Of a stretch of 64,000 nucleotides of DNA, positions 26,577-35,019 are shown in pieces; within the stretch, counting starts at the first letter, position 1, and every line of letters starts with the position of its first letter. Position numbers and translations under genes: made by a program. The stretch is from Caulobacter rhizosphaerae (GTDB taxonomy: Bacteria > Pseudomonadota > Alphaproteobacteria > Caulobacterales > Caulobacteraceae), in NCBI RefSeq assembly GCF_010977555.1, contig NZ_CP048815.1, positions 1,480,501 through 1,544,500 of the forward strand. Direction: 5' to 3'. The notes under the pieces were generated by a model. It worked only from the letters and a program-made list of their open reading frames with translations. It did not search any database and had not been told where the DNA came from.

Positions 26577-27320
26577 TCAGGCTTCGAAGTCGTCGTCCGC
26601 CAGCAGCACGTCCAGGAAGGTCTGGCGACGGTTGAGGAAGTTGCGGGTCACCTGGAAGTGCTCGGTGTCCTCGTAGTCCACGCGATCGAGGCCGCGCTCG
26701 GAGGCCTGGTAGATCCAGGCGTCGGGATAGCCCAGCAGGATCGGCGAGTGGGTGGCGATGATGAACTGCGAGCGGGCCAGGACCAGCTCGTGCAGCCGCG
26801 CCAGGAACGACAGCTGCCGCTGCGGCGACAGGGCCGCCTCGGGCTCGTCGAGGATGTAGAGGCCGTCGCCGCGGAAGCGGTTGTCGAACAGGGCGAAGAA
26901 GGCCTCGCCGTGCGACTGTTCGTGCAGGGGAGTGTCGCCGTAGCCGCTGACGCCGATCTCCTCGACATAGCTGGCGACGTTGAAGAAACTCTCCGCCCGC
27001 AGGAAATAGCCGTCGATGGGGCGCAACGCCCCACGAACCCGCCGAATATACCGGCTCAGGGACGAGTGCGAGGCGCGTGTCGAAAAGTTGACGTTGGTCG
27101 ACCCGCCCTCGGGGTTGAACCCCCAAGCCATGGCCAAGGCCTCGATCAAGGTGGACTTGCCCGAGCCGTTCTCGCCGACCAGGAAGGTCACGCGCGGATG
27201 GAACGCCAGGCGGTCCAGATCGCGCACCACGGGCAGGTTGAACGGATAGGCGCCGGCGTTCCAGCCCTCGCGCCGCTCGAACAGCGCCTCGATCCAGTAG
27301 GGGCGTTCCAAGGCGGTCAT
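26577..27320 (-). CDS. AAA family ATPase (ABC-like, single-domain)
   Basis: A 247-residue ABC/SMC-like ATPase of the predicted-ATPase type. Walker A GENGSGKST is at residues 49-57; GLYILDEPEAALSPQRQ near residue 150 combines Walker B with a following D-E-P; FIIATHSPILL supplies the H-loop. There is no obvious coiled-coil or nuclease domain. Such stand-alone proteins are widespread and uncharacterised, some in defence cassettes. Its ATG overlaps the TGA of the GNAT gene, and it precedes ccdAB on the same strand. Confidence 0.85.
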   Translation of the reverse strand: MTALERPYWIEALFERREGWNAGAYPFNLPVVRDLDRLAFHPRVTFLVGENGSGKSTLIEALAMAWGFNPEGGSTNVNFSTRASHSSLSRYIRRVRGALRPIDGYFLRAESFFNVASYVEEIGVSGYGDTPLHEQSHGEAFFALFDNRFRGDGLYILDEPEAALSPQRQLSFLARLHELVLARSQFIIATHSPILLGYPDAWIYQASERGLDRVDYEDTEHFQVTRNFLNRRQTFLDVLLADDDFEA

Positions 27321-27763
27321 CCGACGTTCCGCCGCAACACGTGGGTCCAGGGGCCCGAACTGTCTCGCGAGAAGCCCTGCGCTTCCCAGAACGGCGTGGC
27401 GGCGGGGGAGGCGGCGGCGTTGCAGGTGAGGAGGTCGACCTGGTCGAGGGCTTCCTGGATCAGGGCGGACGCCAGGGTGCGCGCCACGCCCTGGCGGCGG
27501 AAGGTGGGGCGGACATAGAGGCGGCGCATGCGGCGGGCGGGTTCGGTCGCGGCGGGCTCGACCGACAGGCCGCCGATCCCGGCCAGTTCGCCGGCCAGCA
27601 GCGCGCCCAGCAGGGCCTCGCCGTCGTCCTCGAAGCGCTGGTCGGCGCTGGCCCAGCCCTCTGCGAGCCGAGCCATGGCGCCAACGCCCTCACTCGCCGC
27701 GTCGGCGAGGAGGGCGTCAAAGCCGTCCGGCAGGTCGTCGATGATCCGGACCAGCTGGATCAA
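27317..27763 (-). CDS. GNAT family N-acetyltransferase
   Basis: A 148-residue acetyltransferase: acetyl-CoA-binding motif A is RRLYVRPTFRRQGVARTLASAL near residue 85, with R-R-Q-G-V-A as the pyrophosphate loop, and the last part AATPFWEAQGFSRDSSGPWTH is the typical N-A-x-x-F-Y/W-x-x-x-G-F motif B. I place the start at the TTG at 27763, just past the fumC stop; no ATG precedes the conserved core. Substrate unknown. It is coupled to the following ATPase gene by a 4-base overlap. Confidence 0.78.
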   Translation of the reverse strand: MIQLVRIIDDLPDGFDALLADAASEGVGAMARLAEGWASADQRFEDDGEALLGALLAGELAGIGGLSVEPAATEPARRMRRLYVRPTFRRQGVARTLASALIQEALDQVDLLTCNAAASPAATPFWEAQGFSRDSSGPWTHVLRRNVG

Positions 27764-27765
27764 AT

Positions 27766-29157
27766 TCAGCCCGGCGAGATCATGTTCTCGGGGCGGACGT
27801 ACTGGTCGAACTCTTCGTTGGTCAGGTAGCCGCCGCCGACGGCTTCCTCGCGCAGGGTGGTGCCGTTCTTGTGCGCGGTCTTGGCGATCTTGGCGCAGGC
27901 GTCGTAGCCCAGCTTGCCGTTCAGGGCCGTGACGAGCATCAGGCTGTTCTCGACGCCCTTGTTGATGTTGTCGACGCGCGGCTCGATGCCGACCACGCAG
28001 TTGTCGGTGAAGCTGATCGCGGCGTCGGCGACCAGGCGCACCGACTGCAGGAAGTTGTAGGCCATCACCGGGTTGAAGACGTTCAGCTCGAAATGGCCCT
28101 GGCTGCCGGCGAAGGTGACGGCGGCGTGGTTGCCGAACACCTGGACGCAGACCTGGGTGAGAGCCTCGCACTGGGTCGGGTTGACCTTGCCCGGCATGAT
28201 CGACGAGCCCGGCTCGTTTTCCGGCAGGCTGAGTTCGCCCAGGCCGGCGCGCGGGCCGCTGCCCAGGAAGCGGATGTCATTGGCGATCTTGAACAGGCTG
28301 GCGGCGACTGTGTTGATCGCGCCGTGGCTGAAGACCATGGCGTCGTGGGCGGCCAGGGCTTCGAACTTGTTCGGAGCGGTGGTGAAGGGCAGGCCGGTGA
28401 TGGCGGCGATCTGCTCGGCCACCTTCTCGGCGAAGCCGATGGGGGCGTTCAGGCCCGTGCCGACCGCGGTGCCGCCCTGGGCCAGCTGCATCAGCTTGGG
28501 CAGGGTCTGCTCGATCCGCTCGACGCCGTTGGCGACCTGCTGGGCGTAGCCGCCGAACTCCTGGCCGAGGGTCAGGGGAGTGGCGTCCTGGGTGTGGGTG
28601 CGGCCGATCTTGATGATCTTGGCCCAGGCCTCGGACTTGGCCTTCAGGGCCTCATGGAGGTGCTTGAGGGCCGGCAGCAGGTCGTGGACGATCTGCTCGG
28701 CGCAGGCCACGTGCATCGCCGTCGGATAGGTGTCGTTCGACGACTGGCTCATATTGACGTGGTCGTTGGGGTGGACGGGCTTCTTGCTGCCCATCTCGCC
28801 GCCCAGCATCTGGATCGCGCGGTTCGAGATCACCTCGTTGGCGTTCATGTTGGACTGGGTGCCCGAGCCGGTCTGCCAGACGACCAGGGGAAAGTGTTCG
28901 TTCAGCTTGCCTTCGATGACTTCGTTGGCGGCCGCCACGATGGTCTCGGCGAGTTTCGGGTCCAGCTTGCCCAAGGCCAGGTTGGCCTCGGCGGCGGCGC
29001 GTTTGACGATCCCCAGGGCGCGGACGACCGGAAGCGGCTGCTTCTCCCAGCCGATCTTGAAATTGCCGAGCGAACGCTGGGCCTGAGCGCCCCAGTACTT
29101 GTCGTTCTCGACGGCGATCGGGCCGAAGGTGTCGGTCTCGTTGCGCGTAGCGGTCAT
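27766..29157 (-). CDS. fumC: Fumarate hydratase class II
   Basis: A 463-residue iron-independent fumarase interconverting fumarate and malate in the TCA cycle. Landmarks are [26 protein letters not shown] at the start, [19 protein letters not shown] near residue 97, [21 protein letters not shown] near residue 128, [10 protein letters not shown] (His), and the fumarase/aspartase signature [11 protein letters not shown] near residue 317. All catalytic loops are intact and length is standard. It is first in a minus-strand series that continues into GNAT, ATPase and ccdAB. Confidence 0.97.
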   Translation of the reverse strand: MTATRNETDTFGPIAVENDKYWGAQAQRSLGNFKIGWEKQPLPVVRALGIVKRAAAEANLALGKLDPKLAETIVAAANEVIEGKLNEHFPLVVWQTGSGTQSNMNANEVISNRAIQMLGGEMGSKKPVHPNDHVNMSQSSNDTYPTAMHVACAEQIVHDLLPALKHLHEALKAKSEAWAKIIKIGRTHTQDATPLTLGQEFGGYAQQVANGVERIEQTLPKLMQLAQGGTAVGTGLNAPIGFAEKVAEQIAAITGLPFTTAPNKFEALAAHDAMVFSHGAINTVAASLFKIANDIRFLGSGPRAGLGELSLPENEPGSSIMPGKVNPTQCEALTQVCVQVFGNHAAVTFAGSQGHFELNVFNPVMAYNFLQSVRLVADAAISFTDNCVVGIEPRVDNINKGVENSLMLVTALNGKLGYDACAKIAKTAHKNGTTLREEAVGGGYLTNEEFDQYVRPENMISPG

Positions 29158-29287
29158 GCGGCGGGTCTCCCGGAAAAACGGTCGAGCGGGGGTCTAGACC
29201 CAAGGCGCGCCCAGGGCAACGTTCCCCGGTTGCTCAGGGACGCGGTCGCGGGTACGACGGGAACAATCAAGGAACGGAGTTCGCCCG

Positions 29288-29827
29288 ATGAGCCCTCACA
29301 TCGCCCTGCTGCGCGGCGTCAACGTCGGTGGCCGCAAGGTGCTGAAGGACGACCTGCTGGGCCTGGCCAAGGACCTGGGCTTCGACGACGCCAAGACCCT
29401 GCTGGCCAGCGGCAACCTGGTGCTGTGGGGCAAGGCCGAGGCAGACGCCCATCTGGAACAGCGGCTGGAGGACGGCCTGGAGAAGCGCATGGGCCTGCGG
29501 ACCGAGTTCTTCGCCCGCACCTCCGCCGAGTTGAAGGAGATCATCGACGCGAACCCCTATCCGGACGAGGTCAGGAGCCACCCCAACCACCTGCTGGTGC
29601 ACTTCATGAAGGCCCCACTGCCAGACGGCGACGAAGCCACGCTGCGCGCGGCGATCACCGGTCCGGAGACCTTCAAGGTCGGAACGCGCGAGCTCTATAT
29701 CGACTACCCCGAGGACGTGGGCCATTCGATGCTCGACCGGGACTGGAAGAAGACCAAGAGGTCCCCTCTGGGCACCGCCCGCAATTGGAACACGGTGCTG
29801 AAGCTGGCGACGATGGTGGGTTTGTAG
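29288..29827 (+). CDS. DUF1697 domain protein
   Basis: A 179-residue protein of the DUF1697 family: IALLRGVNVGGRKVLKDDLLGLAKDLGF at the start, TLLASGNLVLWG, and the C-terminal LYIDYPEDVGHSMLDRDWKKTKRSPLGTARNWNTVLKLATM with the family T-x-R-N-W-x-T-V signature. Function unknown. AAGGAACGGAG precedes the ATG. It is followed after 54 bases by the YbjQ-like gene. Confidence 0.9.
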   Translation: MSPHIALLRGVNVGGRKVLKDDLLGLAKDLGFDDAKTLLASGNLVLWGKAEADAHLEQRLEDGLEKRMGLRTEFFARTSAELKEIIDANPYPDEVRSHPNHLLVHFMKAPLPDGDEATLRAAITGPETFKVGTRELYIDYPEDVGHSMLDRDWKKTKRSPLGTARNWNTVLKLATMVGL

Positions 29828-29881
29828 GGGACGCGGCCCGCCGGCCTTGGCTATATCGACGGCACGCCAAGGAGATATCCC

Positions 29882-30205
29882 ATGCTCGTCGCCACCACCA
29901 ATGACCTGCCCGGCCACCGCATCGTCGCCCATCTGGGCCTGGTGCGCGGGGTCACCGTCCGCTCGCGCAGCGTGATCGGCAATATCGGCGGCTCGATCCA
30001 GTCGATCTTCGGCGGCAAGCTGTCGATCTATGTCAACCTGGCCGAGGCGGCCCGCAAGGAGGCCTACGACCTGCTGGTGGCGCACGCGACCGAGATGGGC
30101 GCCAACGCCATCCTGGCCATGCGCTACGACGCCAACGAGATCATGGAGGGCATCACCGAGGTCCTGGCCTACGGCACCGCCGTGAAGGTCGAGCCGATCG
30201 CCTAG
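29882..30205 (+). CDS. YbjQ/UPF0145 family protein
   Basis: A 107-residue protein of the YbjQ family (heavy-metal-binding-domain-like, pentameric ring fold). It begins VATTNDLPGHRIVAHLGLVRGVTVRSRSV, has EAARKEAYDLLVAHATEMGANAILAMRYD in the middle and ends with VLAYGTAVKVEP. The role is unknown. AAGGAGAT lies six bases before the ATG. The RusA-like gene starts two bases after its stop. Confidence 0.9.
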   Translation: MLVATTNDLPGHRIVAHLGLVRGVTVRSRSVIGNIGGSIQSIFGGKLSIYVNLAEAARKEAYDLLVAHATEMGANAILAMRYDANEIMEGITEVLAYGTAVKVEPIA

Positions 30206-30207
30206 CG

Positions 30208-30609
30208 ATGCCTCCTTTGGGTGAGAGTGACGGCTGGATCCACCACGGCAAGGTCCGGGCCCGCGAGGCCGACGGCGAACTGACCCTGGTGGTCGACGGC
30301 CTCACCACCCAGGCCAAGTACTACAAGCCGCTGATTTACGAGTTCTTCCGCAAGGTCTGGCGCGGGGCGCGTCCGACCTGGGGCGAGTTCTCGGTCGAGA
30401 TCGGCATGGAGTTCGTCGGCGAGCCGCCGTGGATGGACCTGGACAACTTGGCCAAGGCCCTGCTGGACGCGATCAAGGGCTACGCCTTCCACGACGACGC
30501 CCAGGTGGCCCGGCTGCTGGTCGAGCGCCGGCCGGCAGAGCGCGAACGGATCGTCATCGTGGTGCGCCGGCTGGAATCGCGTTTCCTGCGGGCGACGCTG
30601 GAAGACTGA
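30208..30609 (+). CDS. RusA-family Holliday-junction resolvase-like protein
   Basis: A 133-residue protein of the RusA endodeoxyribonuclease family, which cleaves four-way DNA junctions. The conserved core DLDNLAKALLDAIKGYAFHDDAQV (near residue 75-98) carries the three acidic catalytic positions (D-x-D-N, D-A-I and D-D-A-Q-V), and strands before and after fit the fold. RusA is often phage-borne, yet there are no phage genes here. It follows the YbjQ gene by two bases. Confidence 0.85.
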   Translation: MPPLGESDGWIHHGKVRAREADGELTLVVDGLTTQAKYYKPLIYEFFRKVWRGARPTWGEFSVEIGMEFVGEPPWMDLDNLAKALLDAIKGYAFHDDAQVARLLVERRPAERERIVIVVRRLESRFLRATLED

Positions 30610-30652
30610 GGAGCGGCTGAGAACAGGCCCATGGCCTGTCCCCGTCTTCGCT

Positions 30653-32860
30653 CTAGGCGTTCCAGAACTCCAGGAAGCCCCAGGCCGCCAGCAGCAGGGC
30701 GAAGCCCAGGAAGATCAGCGTGGTGCAGCTGAAGGCCAGCTTGCGCAGCGCGGTCCAGCTGTCGACCCGCCGGCCGCCTCGCCACACCACCGGCAGCATG
30801 GCCAGGGTGGCGATGGTCAGCAGGGTGGCCACGAAGGCGCAGGCCGAGGCGCTGAGCAGCCAGCCGCTGGGCCAGCCATAGAACGCCCGGGCCATGTCGT
30901 CGGCGCCGCTGGCGAACACGCCCACGCCGACGAGGGCGACCAGCCAGAGGATCGCCTGGATGGTTTGCAGCAGGCTGGCTCGGGCCTGGGTCGGGGTCTG
31001 GCGCGCCTCGCGGCGGTCGCGGGTGGCCACGCCGACCAGGGTCGCCAGGGCGGCCAGGGCGGCCAGGACGGCGAAGGTGGTCAACAGGCTGCGCTGGTGG
31101 GGGAAGTCGATGCGCTCGAACGCCGCGCCGCCGGTGGGCGAGAAGAACCGCGCCACCTTGCCGTCCTCGCGCTGGAACACCAGCAGGCCCGCGCCGCTGG
31201 CGGGCGCGAACGTGTCGGGCTGGTCGGTGGCGGTCCATTGGCTGGACTGGCCGTCGATCGTCAGGGTCAGACGGCCGTCCGGCGCGGCCCGTACGGTCGC
31301 CTGGCCGATCAAGCGGTCGATGAAGCCTTCCAGTCCGCCATAGGCGCGCCGGGTGGTCAGGAACTGGCCCTCATAGGCGCGGGCCTCGTCGCGGGTGATC
31401 TTGCTGGCGGCGGGGATCTCAGGGCGCGGGGCGTAGAAGCGCTCGATGATCGTCGAGGGCAGGCTGGCGGGCAGGTCGGCGCCGGTGTCGGTGTTGACCG
31501 CCACGAACACGCCCAGGCCCAGTTCGGGGACCATGACTAGGTTGGAGTGGAACCACAGGGTCGCGCCGGCGTGGCCGAAGCCGCGGCGGCCGCCGGGCAG
31601 GGGGATGTCCATGAAGCCGGCGTTCCAGCCCGGGGCGCCCTCGGCCGGGCGGTACATCGGCGTGCGGAACATCGCGCTGGTCCGGGGCGAGAAGATCGTC
31701 CTGCCATCGATCGTCCCGCCGTTCAGCAGCAGGGTCATGTAGCGGGCCATGTCGCCAGCCGTGCTGGAGGCGGCGCCGGCGGGGGCGATGTGGCCGATGA
31801 ACTCGGGCGCTTCGGTCTGGAAGCCCAGCGGGGTCCAGCGGAAGCCGTCCGACAGGCCGGCCGCCAGGGCCGGCGCCATCGGGGCGGGCAGATCGTCCCG
31901 CCACGGGCGGTTCTCGCGGAAGGTCGTGTGGGTCAGGCCGGCGGGCAGGATCACCTGGTCGGCGATCACCTTCTCGAACGGCTGGCCGGTCACGTTGGCC
32001 AGGGCCTCCCCCGCCAGGCCGACGCCATAGTTGGAATAGGCCGGCAGCAGGCCCGGCTCGCGCACGCGGTTGGGGCGCTCCTGGCGCAGGTACAGTTCCA
32101 GGGGCCGTTCGCGACGGGGGTCGCGCTCGAACAACTGGCCCAGGGCCCGGTCCTCGAACCCGGCGGTGTGGGTCATCAGGTCGCGCAGCCGCACCGGGGT
32201 CTTCTTGCCTTGGTCCTTCAGCTGCAGCTTCTCGGGCAGGTAGACGTTGATCGGGGCGTCCAGGCGCATGCGCCCGGCCTCGACCTCGTTCATCAGGGCG
32301 ATCCAGGTGAAGGTCTTGGAGATCGAGCCGACGCGGAACAGCGTGGTGTCGGGATCGACCTGGCGGCGGTCTCTCAGGCTGGCGACGCCATAGCCCTTCT
32401 TCAGCACCACCTGGCCGTTCTGGACCACGGCGACGGTCACGCCGGCGATGTGGTCGCGGGCCATGCGGTCGCGGACGACGCCGTCGACATAGGCTTCCAG
32501 GTCGGCGGCAGGCAGCGGCGTGGCGGGGCTGGCCAGGACCGGAGAGGGCGCTGCGGTCTCACCCGTCGCTGCGGGCGGCGCGGCCAGCGTGCTCGTCGCG
32601 GGCGCCGGCCTCGCGGCGGCGGGCTCGGGCGTCGCGGCGGTCCGGGCCGTGGCCGGAGCGGCGGGTTGCGGCCGCGGCGGGCGGCGGCGTCGAACCGTCG
32701 AGGTGTAGGGGATCGGCGCCGAGGGCAGGGTGGCGGTCGTCCCCGCGGGGGGACGCGCCGTGCGGGCGACGTCCTGGGTTTCAGCGATCGTCGCGCCGAA
32801 CAGGCCGCACCCGATGATCGCCGCCGAAACAACAGCCCTGAACGAAAGACGCAGCGTCAC
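30653..32860 (-). CDS. Beta-lactamase-fold serine hydrolase with C-terminal membrane helices
   Basis: A 735-residue protein: a signal segment (RLSFRAVVSAAIIGCGLFGATIA), a Pro/Ala-rich linker of about 90 residues, then a class C beta-lactamase-like domain with SISK (S-x-x-K) near residue 180, Y-S-N near 276 and GHAG in place of the usual K-T-G near 430. A lipocalin-like region of about 100 residues follows, then four transmembrane helices at the C-terminus (about 600-735). Such proteins act as esterases, D-amino peptidases or cell-wall hydrolases. The GTG at 32860 has GAGG eight bases upstream; a TTG at 32866 is the alternative. Confidence 0.85.
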   Translation of the reverse strand: MTLRLSFRAVVSAAIIGCGLFGATIAETQDVARTARPPAGTTATLPSAPIPYTSTVRRRRPPRPQPAAPATARTAATPEPAAARPAPATSTLAAPPAATGETAAPSPVLASPATPLPAADLEAYVDGVVRDRMARDHIAGVTVAVVQNGQVVLKKGYGVASLRDRRQVDPDTTLFRVGSISKTFTWIALMNEVEAGRMRLDAPINVYLPEKLQLKDQGKKTPVRLRDLMTHTAGFEDRALGQLFERDPRRERPLELYLRQERPNRVREPGLLPAYSNYGVGLAGEALANVTGQPFEKVIADQVILPAGLTHTTFRENRPWRDDLPAPMAPALAAGLSDGFRWTPLGFQTEAPEFIGHIAPAGAASSTAGDMARYMTLLLNGGTIDGRTIFSPRTSAMFRTPMYRPAEGAPGWNAGFMDIPLPGGRRGFGHAGATLWFHSNLVMVPELGLGVFVAVNTDTGADLPASLPSTIIERFYAPRPEIPAASKITRDEARAYEGQFLTTRRAYGGLEGFIDRLIGQATVRAAPDGRLTLTIDGQSSQWTATDQPDTFAPASGAGLLVFQREDGKVARFFSPTGGAAFERIDFPHQRSLLTTFAVLAALAALATLVGVATRDRREARQTPTQARASLLQTIQAILWLVALVGVGVFASGADDMARAFYGWPSGWLLSASACAFVATLLTIATLAMLPVVWRGGRRVDSWTALRKLAFSCTTLIFLGFALLLAAWGFLEFWNA

Positions 32861-32978
32861 GAACAAGACCTCGCCGGCTTCTGGAAAACTAAGAGTGATC
32901 AGACTTCTAGGGCGCCCCGGGCGGGGATCAAGGGGATGTGGTCCTGCCCGGGCGTCTTTCCCGTGGACGCCTGGCCGG

Positions 32979-33779
32979 TCAGCGTCGTTTTGGCGAAGCG
33001 GCGGGCTTGATGGGAGCGCGTGGCGGAAAGGCGTAGAGCGGCAGCAGCGGCCTCAGGCCCGCGCCGATCCACAGCTGCGGCTCCGAGGCCGGTTCGGCGC
33101 CGGTGTCGCGCTCCCGCCGCGCCACGCAAGCCTGCACCGCCCGGCCCAAGACCGCGAAGTCGTGGGCGGCGGGGGCCGACGACAGCAAGCAGTCGTCGAA
33201 ATAGGGGTACTTGTCGTCCTCGCTGCAGCCGAACGACGTGCGGTCGGGCCGCGCCGCGGTCAGGATCATCCGGTCTTCGCGCTGCAGCGGCTTGACGAAC
33301 ACCCCCGAAAAGCAGGCCGAGACCACGATGATCGACGGGCGGGCCGGGCAGGCGTCGTCGACCATGGCCGCCAGCAGGCTGGGCGGAAGGATGTCCTCCC
33401 CCAGCAGCGCCCCCTCGGGCGCGCCGTGGCTGGTGAGATAGACCAGGCATCCGGCCGTGCGCTTGGTCGCCAGGTCGCGCAGGTCAGCGTGGATGGCGCC
33501 CAGGTCAGTCTTGCGGGGCTTGGGGGCGGGATAGCGCCTGGGACGCATCGAATATTGACGGATGGCGTCGGGAGAAAATCCAAGGCCGAGCAGGGTCGCG
33601 CTCACGTCGCGGCGGGCGTTGTCGAAAGCCTCCGTGGGGCCGCCCGAATGGGCGCGCCAGTCGCCGGCAACCACGACGACGGCCCAGTTGGAGAACGACG
33701 GGGTGTCGGCTCGAGCCGGCGCGGCGGCCAGCAGCGACGTCAGCAGCAAACCCAGGATCAGGCTCGCGAACCGCCGCAT
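32979..33779 (-). CDS. Exported C13 (legumain-like) family cysteine peptidase
   Basis: A 266-residue protein with a signal peptide (MRRFASLILGLLLTSLLAAAPARA). The caspase/legumain-fold dyad is visible: His in CLVYLTSHGAPEG near residue 118 and Cys in IIVVSACFSGVFV near residue 152, preceded by the fold's WAVVVVAGDW first strand. Legumain-type enzymes cut after Asn or Asp or act as GPI transamidases; bacterial members are poorly known. The ATG ending at 33779 is chosen because it starts the signal peptide. The thioesterase stop lies seven bases upstream. Confidence 0.85.
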   Translation of the reverse strand: MRRFASLILGLLLTSLLAAAPARADTPSFSNWAVVVVAGDWRAHSGGPTEAFDNARRDVSATLLGLGFSPDAIRQYSMRPRRYPAPKPRKTDLGAIHADLRDLATKRTAGCLVYLTSHGAPEGALLGEDILPPSLLAAMVDDACPARPSIIVVSACFSGVFVKPLQREDRMILTAARPDRTSFGCSEDDKYPYFDDCLLSSAPAAHDFAVLGRAVQACVARRERDTGAEPASEPQLWIGAGLRPLLPLYAFPPRAPIKPAASPKRR

Positions 33780-33786
33780 GATCCCG

Positions 33787-34272
33787 TTACGTCTTGAACT
33801 TCGAGAACGGCGTCGGGATCGCGGTAGCGCTGGCCCGGGCCAGCAGCCGGCCTTCCGGATCGTAGAGTTCGCCCTCCAGGAAACAGACCGTCCTGCCCTG
33901 CTTGACCACCCAGCCGACACCCTTGAGCGGGCCGGGCAGGGCCGGACGCAGGAAGCTGGTCTTCATCTCGAGCGTCGGAACGACGGACGTCATGCCCGAG
34001 GCGATCATGCCCGCCACCGACATGCACTCGTCCAGCATGGCGCAGACGAAGCCGCCCTGGACCTGGCCCATGGGATTGCCGACCGCCTCGACCGAGGGCG
34101 CAAAGGCGATCTCGACCCGGCGTTCGGCCTGGTTGACCGACAGCATGTGGAAGCCCAGCGTGCGGGCGCTGCCCGGCGGGTTCTTGGACGTGTGAAAACG
34201 CGCCAGGATCGCCTCGTCCGTCAGGCTCTGCGGCGCATCGAAAGCCACATCGTTCGGGGCGATGTCGCTCAC
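33787..34272 (-). CDS. PaaI-like hotdog thioesterase
   Basis: A 161-residue hotdog-fold protein. NPMGQVQGGFVCAMLDECMSVAGM near residue 65 is the PaaI motif with the catalytic Asp/Glu region; VPTLEMKTSFLRPALPGPLKGVGWVVKQGRTVCFLEGELYD provides the dimer strands; both are landmarks. Acyl-CoA or aryl-CoA hydrolysis is inferred from family. It is the middle gene of an sspB-thioesterase-peptidase series on the minus strand, with four bases between it and sspB. Confidence 0.85.
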   Translation of the reverse strand: MSDIAPNDVAFDAPQSLTDEAILARFHTSKNPPGSARTLGFHMLSVNQAERRVEIAFAPSVEAVGNPMGQVQGGFVCAMLDECMSVAGMIASGMTSVVPTLEMKTSFLRPALPGPLKGVGWVVKQGRTVCFLEGELYDPEGRLLARASATAIPTPFSKFKT

Positions 34273-34276
34273 CCGG

Positions 34277-34762
34277 CTACTTCTTGCGGAACTGGTCGAG
34301 GGAAATGATCTTGGGCGCTTCCTCGCCGCCTTCGGTGGCGGCGGCGACCTCGGGTTCCGGCTCCGGCTCGGGCTCCTGCGGCGCGATCTCGGGCGCCTCG
34401 AACTGCAGGGCGAACTGCACTGACGGGTCGTAGAACCGGGTCACCGCGGCATAAGGGATCGACAGCCGCTTGGGCTGGCCGCCGAACTTCAGGGTGACCG
34501 AGAAGAAAGTCTCGCCCGGCGCCAGGTCCCAATACTGGTGCTGCAGGATGATGGTCATCTCGTCGGGATACTTGCCCAGCAGGTCCTGGGGGCCCGACAC
34601 GCCCGCCGCCTGGGTCTTGAAGGTGATGTACAGATGGTGCGGCTCGGGCAGGCCGCCGGGCGCGGCGGCCTTCTTCAGCGCGGCCTTGACGACGCCGCGC
34701 AGGGCGTCCTGGGCCATCGCCTCGTACTGCATCAGGTCTTCAGGCGGATTGGTCTGGGCCAT
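34277..34762 (-). CDS. sspB: SspB-alpha ClpXP adaptor protein
   Basis: A 161-residue SspB family adaptor that tethers ssrA-tagged proteins to the ClpX unfoldase for degradation. The substrate-binding domain (about 10-120) shows EDLMQYEAMAQDALRGVVKAAL, LYITFKTQA, PDEMTIILQHQYWDLAPGETFFSVTLKFGGQPKRLSIPYAAVTRFYDPSVQFAL; these are given as regions. An acidic flexible linker (PEPEPEPEVAAATEGG) and the short C-terminal ClpX-binding segment PKIISLDQFRKK follow. The ATG ending at 34762 is preferred to one three codons earlier. The tmRNA gene lies just upstream on the same strand. Confidence 0.93.
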   Translation of the reverse strand: MAQTNPPEDLMQYEAMAQDALRGVVKAALKKAAAPGGLPEPHHLYITFKTQAAGVSGPQDLLGKYPDEMTIILQHQYWDLAPGETFFSVTLKFGGQPKRLSIPYAAVTRFYDPSVQFALQFEAPEIAPQEPEPEPEPEVAAATEGGEEAPKIISLDQFRKK

Positions 34763-34882
34763 GCGGTCCATCGTAAGGCGGGAACTGGAACGAAGCGCGC
34801 AGAGTAGCGTGTCGCAGGGGCGGCGAGAAGGTGGGGGAGTAGGGGAATTTTACAATTGGCCCGACGGCTTTCCCTGCTGCTG

Positions 34883-34939
34883 GAGGAGGGAGCCTCGGCG
34901 ATGTCGTGGAAAGTGGAGGGATTCTGTTGGCAGGCTCCC
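34883..34939. repeat. 57-bp direct repeat, copy A, with hairpin-forming ends
   Basis: One of two 57-bp units, 75 bases apart start to start, that differ at one position. Each begins gaggagggagcc and ends ggctccc, so the ends are inverted and can pair into a hairpin with a loop of about 40 bases. It lies between sspB and ssrA. Confidence 0.85.
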
Positions 34940-34957
34940 GCATCCTTCAGCAAGGAA

Positions 34958-35014
34958 GAGGAGGGAGCCTTGGCGATGTCGTGGAAAGTGGAGGGATTCT
35001 GTTGGCAGGCTCCC
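34958..35014. repeat. 57-bp direct repeat, copy B, abutting the ssrA 3' end
   Basis: Second unit, identical to copy A except gccTtggcg for gccTcggcg. In this copy the flanking bases extend the end pairing to ggagggagcct with aggctccctcc (11 bp). It touches the presumed 3' end of the tmRNA coding piece, so it may be in the ssrA precursor. Confidence 0.85.
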
Positions 35015-35019
35015 TCCGG

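Noticed and set aside
27871..29904. 677-codon plus-strand frame across fumC
   Set aside because: It is the complement of fumC and neighbours in GC-rich DNA. Composition is Gly/Asp/Leu-rich shadow sequence, no ribosome-binding site, and fumC on the other strand is certain.
31547..33010. 487-codon plus-strand frame opposite the beta-lactamase-fold gene
   Set aside because: A shadow frame: Arg/Gly/Gln-rich with no family signal, while the minus-strand gene has clear motifs.
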